Source of the DNA: Deltaproteobacteria bacterium
GTDB lineage: Bacteria > UBA10199 > JADFYH01
Direction: 5' to 3'
Length of the DNA: 61,982 nucleotides
Assembly (NCBI GenBank): GCA_015233135.1
Contig: JADFYH010000015.1
Span: forward strand, 1 to 61,982
Below are positions 34,453 through 42,632 of the stretch, one piece after another; the first letter of the stretch is position 1; each line of letters starts with the position of its first letter. The notes beneath the pieces are model-generated. The model saw nothing but the letters and a program-made list of their open reading frames with translations, did no database searches and was not told where the DNA came from. The position numbers were made by a program, and so were the translations under genes.

Positions 34453-34981
34453 TGTAAACTGGTAAACTGGTAAACTGGTAGACTGGTAAAAAATTAACAG
34501 TGGACCATTAGCTTACTTTTTTTCTCTGAGTTTTTTTATCAAACCTGTAATTATTTTTGCTGTTTTTTGACATTGGCTAATTAGTTCATTTAATTTATTT
34601 TCATCGATATATTTCAAATCGTAACTGATGAATAAATGGCTTTGTGTCTCTGCGGAAGAGGCTCGCGCTATATCCAGAAATCGAATAAATTCCAAATTAG
34701 ATTGCCTGCCAAATCCTTCCGCAATATTTGCCATAATCGACAAAGAAGATCGTCTAATTTGATCTTGTAGTCCAAAATCTCTGGAAAAATTTATGCCATA
34801 AATCCGATTAGTAAGGATTCGAGCTTCTTTCCAACAATCCAATTCCCAAAAATTTTTAACCCACATATTTTTTTATATTGTAGATTCATAGATTCGTAAA
34901 CTTGTAAACTGGTTTTTGGATTGGGCTGTTAACAGCCAATACCAGTTTACGAGTTTACCAGTCTACCAGTCTACCAGTTTA
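34453..34981. mobile_element. Four-helix-bundle gene flanked by 8-base repeat arrays
   Basis: The gene at 34513-34866 is bordered on the left by about four GTAAACTG units (34453-34490). On the right are TAGATTCA/TCGTAAACTTGTAAACTGG units (34881-34912), a GGCTGTTAACAGCC palindrome (34924-34937) and inverted (CAGTYTAC)n units (34942-34981). The left array and the far right array are inverted with respect to each other. The block splits leuC from leuD and supplies the leuC stop codon. This gene-plus-repeats structure suggests an inserted element, but no transposase is present. Confidence 0.65.
34513..34866 (-). CDS. Four-helix-bundle protein (TIGR02436 / 23S rRNA IVS type)
   Basis: A 117-residue helical protein of the four-helix-bundle family (S23/IVS protein, TIGR02436). 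Typical segments are FWELDCWKEARILTNRIY, FGLQDQIRRSSLSIMANIAEG and FIRFLDIARASSAETQSHL. Relatives are encoded by intervening sequences of 23S rRNA genes and, as Avd, in diversity-generating retroelements; the biochemical role is unclear. Here it stands between leuC and leuD inside inverted arrays of 8-base repeats, with no reverse transcriptase nearby. Confidence 0.88.
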   Translation of the reverse strand: MWVKNFWELDCWKEARILTNRIYGINFSRDFGLQDQIRRSSLSIMANIAEGFGRQSNLEFIRFLDIARASSAETQSHLFISYDLKYIDENKLNELISQCQKTAKIITGLIKKLREKK

Positions 34982-36376
34982 CACTTCCCTAATATCCACA
35001 AACCGCCCCGCAACAGCAGCAGCCGCGGCCATTTGCGGGCTAACCAAATGAGTGCGCCCCCCTTTTCCTTGTCTGCCTTCAAAATTTCGATTGCTCGTGG
35101 CCGCGGCGCGTTGGCCGGGTTTGAGTTGATCGGGATTCATGGCCAAGCACATACTGCAGCCTGATTCTCTCCACTCCGCGCCCGCTGCAGAAAATATTTT
35201 GTCCAGACCTTCGGCTTCGGCTTGTTTCTTGACCTTCTGTGAGCCAGGGACAATGAGGGCTTGCACATGGGAAGAAACTTTTTTACCGCGCAGCACTTGG
35301 GCTGCCGCGCGTAAATCCTCAATACGACCGTTGGTGCAGCTGCCGATGAAGACGACATCCACATTCACATCCGTCAACCTTTGACCGGCTCGAAGTCCCA
35401 TATACTCCAATGCGAGCTCTGCATCTTTTTGAGAAAGTCCTGGGACTTTGTCGGTTGCGGGGATAGGCTGACTGATATCGATCACCATGCCTGGAGAAGT
35501 TCCCCAGGTCACTTGAGGGGCAATCGTGCTGGCATCAATCGTAAGGGTTTTATCGAAAACAGCTTCTTCATCCGATTTTAACGTCTTCCAATATTCAATC
35601 GCTTCATCCAAGGCCTTTCCTTGGGGAGCGTATTTGCGATTTTCTGAAGAGATGTAGTCTATCGTCATTTCATCGGGTGCTATCAAACCCGCGCGGGCCC
35701 CCGCTTCAATGGACATATTGCAAATCGTCATGCGGGCTTCCATCGAGAGATTACGAAGGGTGTTGCCACAATATTCCAAAACAAAACCGGTTCCACCGGC
35801 AGTTCCGATGAGGCCAATCAATTTTAAAATCATGTCTTTGGCCGTCACGCCTTTTCCCAATTTACCCTTGAATTCCACCTTGTAATTTTTAGGGCGACGT
35901 TGACGCAAGGTCTGAGTGGCCAGCACGTGTTCCACTTCGGAGGTTCCAATTCCAAAGGCCAGGGCCCCGAAAGCCCCGTGGGTGGCGGTATGGCTGTCTC
36001 CGCAAACAATGGTGGTTCCGGGTAAGGTGATGCCCAATTCCGGACCAATGATGTGCACCACCCCCTGATTGTCACTCTTCAAATCAAAAAGAGTGATGCC
36101 AAATTCTTTGCAATTTTGGGTGAGGGCATCAATTTGGGCCTTGGCAATTTCGTCTTTAATGTGGAATCGATCTACGGTGGGGACGTTGTGATCCAGGGTG
36201 GCAAAGGTCAGCTCGGGTCGACGGACTTTTCGCCCACTGAGACGAAGCCCCTCAAAGGCTTGCGGGCTGGTCACTTCGTGCACGAGGTGGCGATCGATGT
36301 AGAGGAGGGTGTCTCCTTCGGGTAAGGTCTTTACAACGTGTTTTTCCCAGATTTTATCGAAGAGCGTTTGGGGCAT
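34979..36376 (-). CDS. leuC: 3-isopropylmalate dehydratase large subunit
   Basis: A 465-residue aconitase-family subunit. It has [12 protein letters not shown] at the N-terminus, [46 protein letters not shown] (in parts), the cluster Cys in [12 protein letters not shown] and [12 protein letters not shown], and [19 protein letters not shown] (in parts). ATG at 36376 is chosen because GGAG precedes it and it gives the family start; ATG at 36409 would add 11 residues. The TAA stop is formed by the edge of the (CAGTYTAC)n repeat array. Confidence 0.96.
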   Translation of the reverse strand: MPQTLFDKIWEKHVVKTLPEGDTLLYIDRHLVHEVTSPQAFEGLRLSGRKVRRPELTFATLDHNVPTVDRFHIKDEIAKAQIDALTQNCKEFGITLFDLKSDNQGVVHIIGPELGITLPGTTIVCGDSHTATHGAFGALAFGIGTSEVEHVLATQTLRQRRPKNYKVEFKGKLGKGVTAKDMILKLIGLIGTAGGTGFVLEYCGNTLRNLSMEARMTICNMSIEAGARAGLIAPDEMTIDYISSENRKYAPQGKALDEAIEYWKTLKSDEEAVFDKTLTIDASTIAPQVTWGTSPGMVIDISQPIPATDKVPGLSQKDAELALEYMGLRAGQRLTDVNVDVVFIGSCTNGRIEDLRAAAQVLRGKKVSSHVQALIVPGSQKVKKQAEAEGLDKIFSAAGAEWRESGCSMCLAMNPDQLKPGQRAAATSNRNFEGRQGKGGRTHLVSPQMAAAAAVAGRFVDIREV

Positions 36377-36405
36377 AAATTCAAACTCCAGTTCATTTCC
36401 CAGGT

Positions 36406-36825
36406 TCATTTCATAGACCGTTTCGGAATATAAGGCGCTTCAGGATTAACAATTAATTTTTGATGATGAGGATCAACCAACACATCTAATCCTTCCATGG
36501 GAATAGCGCCCAAAAGGATCTCATTATTGCCTGGTAGAACAAAAGCATCTGCAATAGTTCTTCGATTTTCAAATTTGATTTCTACCGGACCTACAATATC
36601 AAGTTCTTTCTGAGATCCATCCGCGAAAGTTGCAATTTGCTTATCTACCAGATCAAACTTTAACTGCCCTTGAATTTCTTCATTGATAGCCAGCATTAAG
36701 GCTCCACTATCCACTAAAGCTTTTATTTTCATACTTCTGGGTTGCGAATAAGGCACCAAGCCTTTTTTGATCAACACCTTATCGTCGTGTCTTACTAATT
36801 CTATCTCCGCATAAACTAAGCCCAT
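36406..36825 (-). CDS. Retropepsin-like (clan AA) aspartic protease-fold protein
   Basis: A 139-residue protein with a single clan AA half-site: hydrophobic-hydrophobic-D-S-G in [12 protein letters not shown] (about residues 36-47) and a downstream [16 protein letters not shown] segment equivalent to the I-L-G-x-x-x-L family motif. As in retropepsins it would need to dimerise to make an active site. It shares the fold with the neighbouring gene at 36843 but is divergent in sequence. It sits between leuB and leuC in the leu operon, with its stop close to leuC. Substrate unknown. Confidence 0.82.
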   Translation of the reverse strand: MGLVYAEIELVRHDDKVLIKKGLVPYSQPRSMKIKALVDSGALMLAINEEIQGQLKFDLVDKQIATFADGSQKELDIVGPVEIKFENRRTIADAFVLPGNNEILLGAIPMEGLDVLVDPHHQKLIVNPEAPYIPKRSMK

Positions 36826-36842
36826 AAAATTGTCCTCCTTCG

Positions 36843-37205
36843 TTATTTGAGAGGCCTTGCGTTCATTTTCCTCAATGTTTTAGTGATAGGATCCACTCCG
36901 TAACCTGTATTTTCAAGGGCCACGACGCCTAGCAATGGCTCACAATCATCGGGACCAAAAACAACCTGTGTCACTGTTTCTTCTCCCATAAATTCTATTC
37001 TTGCAAAACCAACCGGATATTTATGCAGAGACCCATCTGCCATTTCATATTCGAGTGTTTTTGCGACGGGGATTCCCAATTTTTTTAAAATTTTTCCAGG
37101 GATCAAACAATCGATAGCCCCTGTATCCACCATAAACTCATCCGAAAATTTTGGTTTATTTTTATGAAGCGCTTTGACTTCCACGGTGACATAGGTAAAT
37201 CCCAT
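36843..37205 (-). CDS. Retropepsin-like (clan AA) aspartic protease-fold protein
   Basis: A 120-residue protein with D-T-G in FMVDTGAIDCLIPGKILKKLG (in parts, about residues 27-40) and the C-terminal EPLLGVVALENTGYGVDP motif. ATG at 37205 has GGAG about 7 bases upstream and gives the usual MGFTYVTVEV start. It begins 11 bases after the leuB stop and is followed by a second such gene. Pairs of these small proteases inside metabolic operons are seen in some bacteria, but no role is established. Confidence 0.82.
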   Translation of the reverse strand: MGFTYVTVEVKALHKNKPKFSDEFMVDTGAIDCLIPGKILKKLGIPVAKTLEYEMADGSLHKYPVGFARIEFMGEETVTQVVFGPDDCEPLLGVVALENTGYGVDPITKTLRKMNARPLK

Positions 37206-37215
37206 AAAGACTCCA

Positions 37216-38370
37216 TTATAATTGCCGAATAATATGAGCAGCCATCTCATCGGTGCTCAGAACCTTATACTCCTGCAAAATCTTTTGTACTGCAATTTTA
37301 TCCTTTGCGGCAAGAGGCAGCCTCACTTTTTCGAATACCTCTTTTTTCCCACAAATATCAATGGTCCGTGCACCACCCTCCAAGGCTTGTTTTACTGCAG
37401 TCTCAATCGCCTGAGCCTCCTTTTCCATTTTAAAACTGTAAGAAAGCATCATTGCTGCAGAGCGAATTTGAGCGATGGGATTGACGATACCTAGCCCTGC
37501 AAGGTCCGGCGCGGTTCCTCCGGAGGGTTCATACATACCAAAACCCTTTTCATTCAAAGAAGCTGAGGGAAGAAGGCCTAGCGACCCGGTAATGGCGGCA
37601 GAAAGATCACTCAAAATATCTCCAAATAAATTTTCAGTAACAATGACATCGAACTGCCTGGGCCAGGTGGCAATCTGCATGGCGGCGTTGTCGACATATT
37701 GGTGGATGAGTTTTACATCGGGATATTCCGGGGCGAGCTCGTTGGCAATACTACGCCAAAGTTTGGAGGAATCGAGCACGTTGGCTTTATCGATGGAATG
37801 CAAAACTTTTTTGCGTTTGCGAGCCACTTCAAACCCTACTTTCAGGATGCGGACAATTTCTTCACGGCTGTATTTCATGTTGTCCGCGGCGTATTTTCCG
37901 CCGGTATCTTCCATGCGGATTCTATCCCCAAAATAGGCGCCGCCACCCAGTTCGCGAACCGTTAAAATTTCAAAACCGGTATCTCCCTTTTCATCCGCGA
38001 GTCGTTCTGTTTTTAATGAGGAGGAAACCGCCAAGGGCGCGTAAATAGTGGCAGGTCGCAGATTAGCGAAAAGACCATAATATTTTCGGAGGGCCAGCAG
38101 CCCTTCTTTTTCGACCAAGCCTTGAGGCAAGTCGTCGCGTCCCACCGACCCAAAAAGAATGGCCTCGCAGCTATCGGTGATTTTCAGGGTTTTGGGAGGA
38201 AGAGGGTGTTTGTATTTGTCGTAAGCAGCACCTCCAACGAGGGCCTCGTGATAGTCCAATTTGAAAGAAAATTTTTGAGCTGCTGCCTCCAATACTTTTA
38301 GGGCTGCAGCCATAAACTCAGGAGCGGAGCCGTCACCCGCCAGTACGGCGATTTTGTGTGCTTGTGTCAT
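37216..38370 (-). CDS. leuB: 3-isopropylmalate dehydrogenase
   Basis: A 384-residue NAD-dependent decarboxylating dehydrogenase. The family signature is complete (VTENLFGDILSDLSAAITGS split over 20), with RELGGGAYFGD, HSIDKANVLDSSKLWR and EPSGGTAPDLAG. The N-terminal G-D-G-I-G-P motif of most LeuB proteins reads G-D-G-S-A-P here. It has a C-terminal extension of about 25 residues. ATG at 38370 gives the normal N-terminus. It is first in the leuB-protease-protease-leuC-leuD cluster and lies 54 bases after higA. Confidence 0.94.
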   Translation of the reverse strand: MTQAHKIAVLAGDGSAPEFMAAALKVLEAAAQKFSFKLDYHEALVGGAAYDKYKHPLPPKTLKITDSCEAILFGSVGRDDLPQGLVEKEGLLALRKYYGLFANLRPATIYAPLAVSSSLKTERLADEKGDTGFEILTVRELGGGAYFGDRIRMEDTGGKYAADNMKYSREEIVRILKVGFEVARKRKKVLHSIDKANVLDSSKLWRSIANELAPEYPDVKLIHQYVDNAAMQIATWPRQFDVIVTENLFGDILSDLSAAITGSLGLLPSASLNEKGFGMYEPSGGTAPDLAGLGIVNPIAQIRSAAMMLSYSFKMEKEAQAIETAVKQALEGGARTIDICGKKEVFEKVRLPLAAKDKIAVQKILQEYKVLSTDEMAAHIIRQL

Positions 38371-38407
38371 AGTGAAGCGGCCGATAGCAGGATTGATTTG
38401 TGCAGGC

Positions 38408-38422
38408 AAGAATTGAATTCTT
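38408..38422. promoter_or_regulatory. Palindrome upstream of leuB
   Basis: AAGAATT-g-AATTCTT is a perfect 15-base palindrome in the 54-base gap between higA and leuB. It could be an operator for the leu genes or part of a weak hairpin. Nothing else supports a function. Confidence 0.3.
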
Positions 38423-38424
38423 CT

Positions 38425-38733
38425 TTAGGCATAAGAGAGATGTCCATCGGTTATAAGAGCTCGAGGAAGCTTTCCAATATTTTTAGAGGCTTCATAAATA
38501 TCGATAGCTTTTTGAGCATTTAACCAGAATTCGGGACTGGTATTCAGGGCCGCTGCAAGTTTCAAGGCGAGAGGGGCATTTATTCTAGTTCGACCATTAA
38601 TTAATCGGTTGATCACCTTGACATCGTAGTCGATATGATCCGCTAATTGTTTTTGAGTAAGACCTAAGGGGGTTAGGTATTCTTCTTGCAAGATTTCTCC
38701 AGGACTTGTTGGTTTTCTTTTTGATTTAAACAT
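38425..38733 (-). CDS. higA: HigA-type antitoxin
   Basis: A 102-residue HTH antitoxin of the HigA family: PTSPGEILQEEYLTPLGLTQ, LADHIDYDVKVINRLINGRTR and ALKLAAALNTSPEFWLN are classical. It follows the toxin gene by 16 bases, the typical reversed order (toxin first) of HigBA. It likely binds the palindrome upstream of higB (39051-39073). Confidence 0.93.
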   Translation of the reverse strand: MFKSKRKPTSPGEILQEEYLTPLGLTQKQLADHIDYDVKVINRLINGRTRINAPLALKLAAALNTSPEFWLNAQKAIDIYEASKNIGKLPRALITDGHLSYA

Positions 38734-38749
38734 TTTTTGTCTCCATTTT

Positions 38750-39040
38750 TTAATGATAATCGATCACTCGAACTTTTGCCGGGCCTTGCAGTGTCCATTC
38801 AAAAACGATTCTCCATTGATCATTTACCCGAATACTGTGTAATCCCGTTAAATCGTTTTTTAATGCTTCTAATTTGTTTCCCGGAGGTGATCTCAAGTCT
38901 TCAAGGACATGGGCATAATCCAGCATGTCAAATTTTCTTGCTACAATCTTCTTGATTTTTTGCCATTCCGCTTTTTTAGGAACTTTTCCAGTTTCGTAAA
39001 ATTCTTGGAGTTCAGACGTTGTAAATGATTGTATGGGCAT
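38750..39040 (-). CDS. higB: HigB-type toxin
   Basis: A 96-residue RelE-superfamily toxin. The C-terminal half (LEDLRSPPGNKLEALKNDLTG, HSIRVNDQWRIVFEW) is diagnostic of HigB ribosome-dependent ribonucleases. The N-terminal 30 residues are less conserved. Toxin and antitoxin are adjacent and share the promoter with a perfect palindrome 11 bases upstream of the ATG. Confidence 0.9.
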   Translation of the reverse strand: MPIQSFTTSELQEFYETGKVPKKAEWQKIKKIVARKFDMLDYAHVLEDLRSPPGNKLEALKNDLTGLHSIRVNDQWRIVFEWTLQGPAKVRVIDYH

Positions 39041-39050
39041 CGGATTTGAT

Positions 39051-39073
39051 TATATACCTAATTGAGGTATATA
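39051..39073. promoter_or_regulatory. Palindromic operator upstream of higBA
   Basis: TATATACCT-aattg-AGGTATATA has perfect 9-base arms and lies just upstream of higB. Position and symmetry fit autoregulation by HigA. It also lies 33 bases upstream of the divergent methyltransferase start. Confidence 0.7.
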
Positions 39074-39105
39074 AGGCAAGTTTTTATCGGGCAAAGGATA
39101 TTATT

Positions 39106-40041
39106 TTGGAACTCCTCCATAAAATTACTAAAGCCTATTCACTTCGCAAGAAAGAGGTGACACGTTATAAGCTCCAGGCCTTTCGCCTTATCCACGGTGT
39201 GGCTGATGGATTCCCGGGACTAACGATTGAGGTCTATCCTCAGGCCTTTCATGGAATTATTAAAGAGAAACAATATTTCAAACAAATCCCATTTTTTGAA
39301 TCCGCCTTAAAAAATATCGCCCAAGAACTTTGGCAAAATGACACGGTAGATTTCTATTGGTGGGATTATTCGGGAAGGCAGGTACGGGCAATTCATAAAT
39401 TGCCCCTACAAAGATACGAAATTTTCGAAAACAATCTAAAATATGAAATTCATCTGGGAGAAGACAATCACACGGGGCTTTTTCTGGATCAGCGTAACAA
39501 TCGAAGACTCATTCAATCGCTTGCTTCAGATAAAAAAGTACTCAATTTATTCTGCTACACGGGATCTTTCTCCATTGCTGCACTGGCCGGTGGGGCGTCT
39601 AATGCCGTCTCTGTCGATCTTTCCAAAAAAACTTTGGAGTGGGCGAAGAGAAATATTATTTTGAACAATCTGGATTTGAATCGATCTCAGCTCATTGCCT
39701 TCGATGCAGTGAGTTGTCTAAAACGACTGGAAAAGAAGAACGAATTATTCGATCTTATTATTTGTGATCCTCCTACCTTTTCGCGTTCTAAAAATGGGTT
39801 TTTTTCCATGGAGAAAAATTTGGAAGATCTACTTGGAGCTTGTCTGAGTATTTTATCCTCAAAAGGGAAACTTCTTTTTTCTTTGAATGCCCAAAAGATG
39901 AATTTTAGAGATTTTTCTCTTCGAGTTGAAAATGTTTTGCGGGAAGAAAAACTGCAAAAACCTACTTATCTAGGCCCATCTTTTGATTTTCCTCTCTATC
40001 AAAAAGAGCCCCATTTGAAAGCTTGTTTGATCGGAAAATAA
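39106..40041 (+). CDS. Class I SAM-dependent rRNA methyltransferase (RlmI-like)
   Basis: A protein of about 311 residues resembling the C-terminal part of RlmI/YccW-type methyltransferases: HLGEDNHTGLFLDQRNNR, the SAM motif NLFCYTGSFSIAAL, SVDLSKKTLEWAKRN and DPPTFSRSKNG. TTG at 39106 is proposed as start because AAAGGA lies 6 bases before it; an ATG at 39025 would put the higBA operator inside the gene. The usual N-terminal PUA domain is reduced or absent, so the exact rRNA target is uncertain. The 3' end overlaps the next, opposite-strand gene by 43 bases. Confidence 0.82.
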   Translation: MELLHKITKAYSLRKKEVTRYKLQAFRLIHGVADGFPGLTIEVYPQAFHGIIKEKQYFKQIPFFESALKNIAQELWQNDTVDFYWWDYSGRQVRAIHKLPLQRYEIFENNLKYEIHLGEDNHTGLFLDQRNNRRLIQSLASDKKVLNLFCYTGSFSIAALAGGASNAVSVDLSKKTLEWAKRNIILNNLDLNRSQLIAFDAVSCLKRLEKKNELFDLIICDPPTFSRSKNGFFSMEKNLEDLLGACLSILSSKGKLLFSLNAQKMNFRDFSLRVENVLREEKLQKPTYLGPSFDFPLYQKEPHLKACLIGK

Positions 40042-40712
40042 CGATTCGTACGCTTGAGATAATCCTCATATTCCGGAAAAGTTTTGACTAGTTTTTGCTC
40101 TTCTATTTTTGCACGAATATTTTGGAGAAAAATAAATAAGAAGGTGAAAAGTAGATTGAAAATAGAGGGGGCAGTCATCATAAAACCTATGGTTGCCAAA
40201 AACTCTCCCAGATAGAGAGGATGACGTATCCCGCGGTAAGGGCCGCTTTGCACCACGTTTCGCGCTTGAACCAGAATGCTAAAAGATTTTCTCAAATGAA
40301 GGAGGGAGTAAATATTCAGGGCATTGCCCAGTAAAATGACACCATTGGCGAAAATAAAAAGCAGGGAATCTGTCCTCAGAAAAATCAGAGGCTTTAATAA
40401 ACTGGGATAAAGCGAAATGTAGTGAATGGATTCATAAACAAGAATGGGAATAAAAATAAGTAGGGGGGGAAAGCAGACTTCTTTAAATCCCTTCGCCTTA
40501 GAAATTGCCGGGCCGCGGAATGCATAGATAAAGGCAAAAATAACGAAGGTGAAAATAACCAAGATCCAGTTTGCCCAATTGAAAAAATCGAAGGGGATGG
40601 ATTGCTTTTGGCAAAGATCAATGCGTTGAATAATTTTATGAAGGATATAAATTGAAAAAAATAAGCTTATAGAAATTTGAAAAAATTCTTCTTTTATATC
40701 TTGCTGGGGCAT
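39999..40712 (-). CDS. Membrane methyltransferase, ICMT/PEMT-like
   Basis: A 237-residue protein with five or six membrane helices. The C-terminal isoprenylcysteine-methyltransferase-like signature is visible: VVQSGPYRGIRHPLYLGE, and near the end EEQKLVKTFPEYEDYLKRT. The family methylates lipids, prenyl-cysteine or other membrane substrates with SAM; the substrate here is unknown. It overlaps the MBL hydrolase gene by 19 bases on the same strand, so the two are probably co-translated. Confidence 0.8.
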   Translation of the reverse strand: MPQQDIKEEFFQISISLFFSIYILHKIIQRIDLCQKQSIPFDFFNWANWILVIFTFVIFAFIYAFRGPAISKAKGFKEVCFPPLLIFIPILVYESIHYISLYPSLLKPLIFLRTDSLLFIFANGVILLGNALNIYSLLHLRKSFSILVQARNVVQSGPYRGIRHPLYLGEFLATIGFMMTAPSIFNLLFTFLFIFLQNIRAKIEEQKLVKTFPEYEDYLKRTNRYFPIKQAFKWGSF

Positions 40713-41455
40713 TCAAACCTTTCACCAGGTTTCAATACATGAATGGCATTTTCGCTCTCATTCTTGCAGAGTTTTTCAAAATGATAAAGAGGTTCCTCCA
40801 AGGCTTCGGTTGAAATGCGAAAGGCCCCAAAATGATAAGGGATAAAATATTTTGCCTTGAGATCCTGAAAGGCCTTGAGTGCATCGGATGGATTCATGTG
40901 GCGATTTTTCATAATCCAACGGGGTTCATAAGCGCCAATGGGAAGCAGGGCGACGTCAATTTGGTGCAGATTGGCAATTTGTTTGAAATGATCGCCGTAG
41001 GCGGTGTCGCCGGGGAAAAGAATTTTATAGCCATTTTTTTCGATAACATATCCCGTGATGTCTCTCCAGGCAAGCCCCGAGAGGCGGAAACTTCGATGTT
41101 TGACAGGGATGCTGAAAATTCTTAAATCTCCCACTTGAACTTCCCCCCAAGTGGGAATTTCAATCACCGGATTGGGGAGATGCTTTTTAATAAACTTGCC
41201 TAGACCCAGCGGAACAATCAGGGGGGTTTTGAGCGAGAAATATTTATAACTGAACAAGTCTAGATGGTCGTAGTGAGCATGGGTGATGAACATAGCATCC
41301 AAATCCGGCAACTCTCGTGGATTTATGCCAGGCTCTTGTTGACGAGGAACAAAAAGAACTTTTTTCGAAAAATTGGCATCGGTCAAAAAGCGGGCACCAA
41401 AGAAATCGATTAAAAAGGTGGCATGGCCGACAAAGGTGATGTTTAGCTTTGACAT
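40694..41455 (-). CDS. MBL-fold metal-dependent hydrolase
   Basis: A 253-residue metallo-beta-lactamase-fold protein close to the UlaG/NAPE-PLD-like group. It begins with the family segment ITFVGHATFLID, carries the metal motif THAHYDHLD, a later H in IPVKHRSFR, the D in LFPGDTAYGD and a C-terminal H in IPYHFGAF. Substrate is not evident; N-acyl phospholipids or a phosphoester are possible. It is co-directional with and overlaps the ICMT-like gene, suggesting linked lipid chemistry, and is divergent from alr. Confidence 0.85.
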   Translation of the reverse strand: MSKLNITFVGHATFLIDFFGARFLTDANFSKKVLFVPRQQEPGINPRELPDLDAMFITHAHYDHLDLFSYKYFSLKTPLIVPLGLGKFIKKHLPNPVIEIPTWGEVQVGDLRIFSIPVKHRSFRLSGLAWRDITGYVIEKNGYKILFPGDTAYGDHFKQIANLHQIDVALLPIGAYEPRWIMKNRHMNPSDALKAFQDLKAKYFIPYHFGAFRISTEALEEPLYHFEKLCKNESENAIHVLKPGERFECPSKI

Positions 41456-41525
41456 GAGACTTGTGCTCCTTTACTTCCTATTCATTACAACACAACGTTA
41501 ATTTTCCAATTCCCTCAACAAAAAA

Positions 41526-42632
41526 ATGAATTCCTACCGACCCAGTTATTGCGAAATTAATCTTGCTGCCCTCCGGCACAATCTCAGGGAACTCCAAAAG
41601 AAGGCAGGGATCGCCAGTTTGCTTCCTATGATTAAGGCCAATGCTTATGGTCATGGGGCTGTTAACGTCGCACAAGCTTTGATGGAAGAAAAAGTAAAAG
41701 GATTAGGTGTGGCGCTTTTTGAAGAGGCCCTTCAACTTCGAGAGGCTGGAATCAAGTGTGAGCTTTTTTGTTTTGGGGGGCTGTTAGGGGCTAGTCCCCA
41801 GGATTTTTTTCATCATCAAATAACTCCTGTTATTTTTCAACCAAAAGACCTGAAGATTCTGATTCAGGAAAAAGTAGAGCTTTCCTTCCAGCTCAAGGTA
41901 GATACAGGGATGGGGCGTCTGGGATTTTTTTCGGATGAAATACCCGCAATTTTAGCTCAAATCGAGAAAGCCCCCCATTTAAAATTACAGGGCCTACTCA
42001 CTCATTTGGCGCGTGCGGATGAAAACGATCCTCAGCCTTCTCAAAATCAAATTGAGAATTTTTTATCTTTAAAAAAACTTTTAAGGCAAAAGGGTAAAAA
42101 TATTCCTTGCTACCATTTGGCCAATTCTGCAGCGCTGATTGAAAAACGTCTGAATCAAACCGATTGGGCCAGGCCTGGAATTGCTCTTTATGGTGCTTAC
42201 CCCCATGAGAGGCTTCAAAAAAATATCCAACTCCAACCGCTTCTTGCTTGGAAAAGCCAGATTATTTCTCTAAAAGATTTTCCAAGTGGATCCCCTCTCT
42301 CTTATGGGGCAACCTTCATTTGCCCACGGCCCAGTCGAATTGCAGTCATGGCCCTGGGTTACGCCGATGGTTATAGTCGCCAATTTTCCAATTGTGGAAA
42401 GGTGCTCGTTTGTGGGCAAAAGGCACCAGTGGTGGGTAGGGTTTGTATGGATCTCACCCTAATCGATGTTACGGATATCCCTCAGGCGCAGTTAGGAAGC
42501 GAGGTTGTTGTCTTGGGAAAACAGCAAGGGGAAGAGTTGAAAGCCGAAGAGCTGGCGCAAAAAATCAACACGATTAGTTATGAAATTTTTTGTGGAATTT
42601 CGGCCAGGGTGCCGAGGGTGTATTTAAAATAA
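41526..42632 (+). CDS. alr: Alanine racemase
   Basis: A 368-residue fold-type III PLP enzyme making D-alanine for peptidoglycan. The PLP lysine is in LPMIKANAYGHG (about residue 39), with VDTGMGRLG, HLANSAAL, WARPGIALYG and the catalytic Tyr region PLSYGATF, plus GRVCMDL. Length is standard. The stop overlaps the mlaE ATG as TAATG. Confidence 0.96.
   Translation: MNSYRPSYCEINLAALRHNLRELQKKAGIASLLPMIKANAYGHGAVNVAQALMEEKVKGLGVALFEEALQLREAGIKCELFCFGGLLGASPQDFFHHQITPVIFQPKDLKILIQEKVELSFQLKVDTGMGRLGFFSDEIPAILAQIEKAPHLKLQGLLTHLARADENDPQPSQNQIENFLSLKKLLRQKGKNIPCYHLANSAALIEKRLNQTDWARPGIALYGAYPHERLQKNIQLQPLLAWKSQIISLKDFPSGSPLSYGATFICPRPSRIAVMALGYADGYSRQFSNCGKVLVCGQKAPVVGRVCMDLTLIDVTDIPQAQLGSEVVVLGKQQGEELKAEELAQKINTISYEIFCGISARVPRVYLK

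Noticed and set aside
34453-34490. CRISPR-like array near leuD
   Set aside because: Units are 8 bases with no spacers and no cas genes; these are simple tandem repeats.
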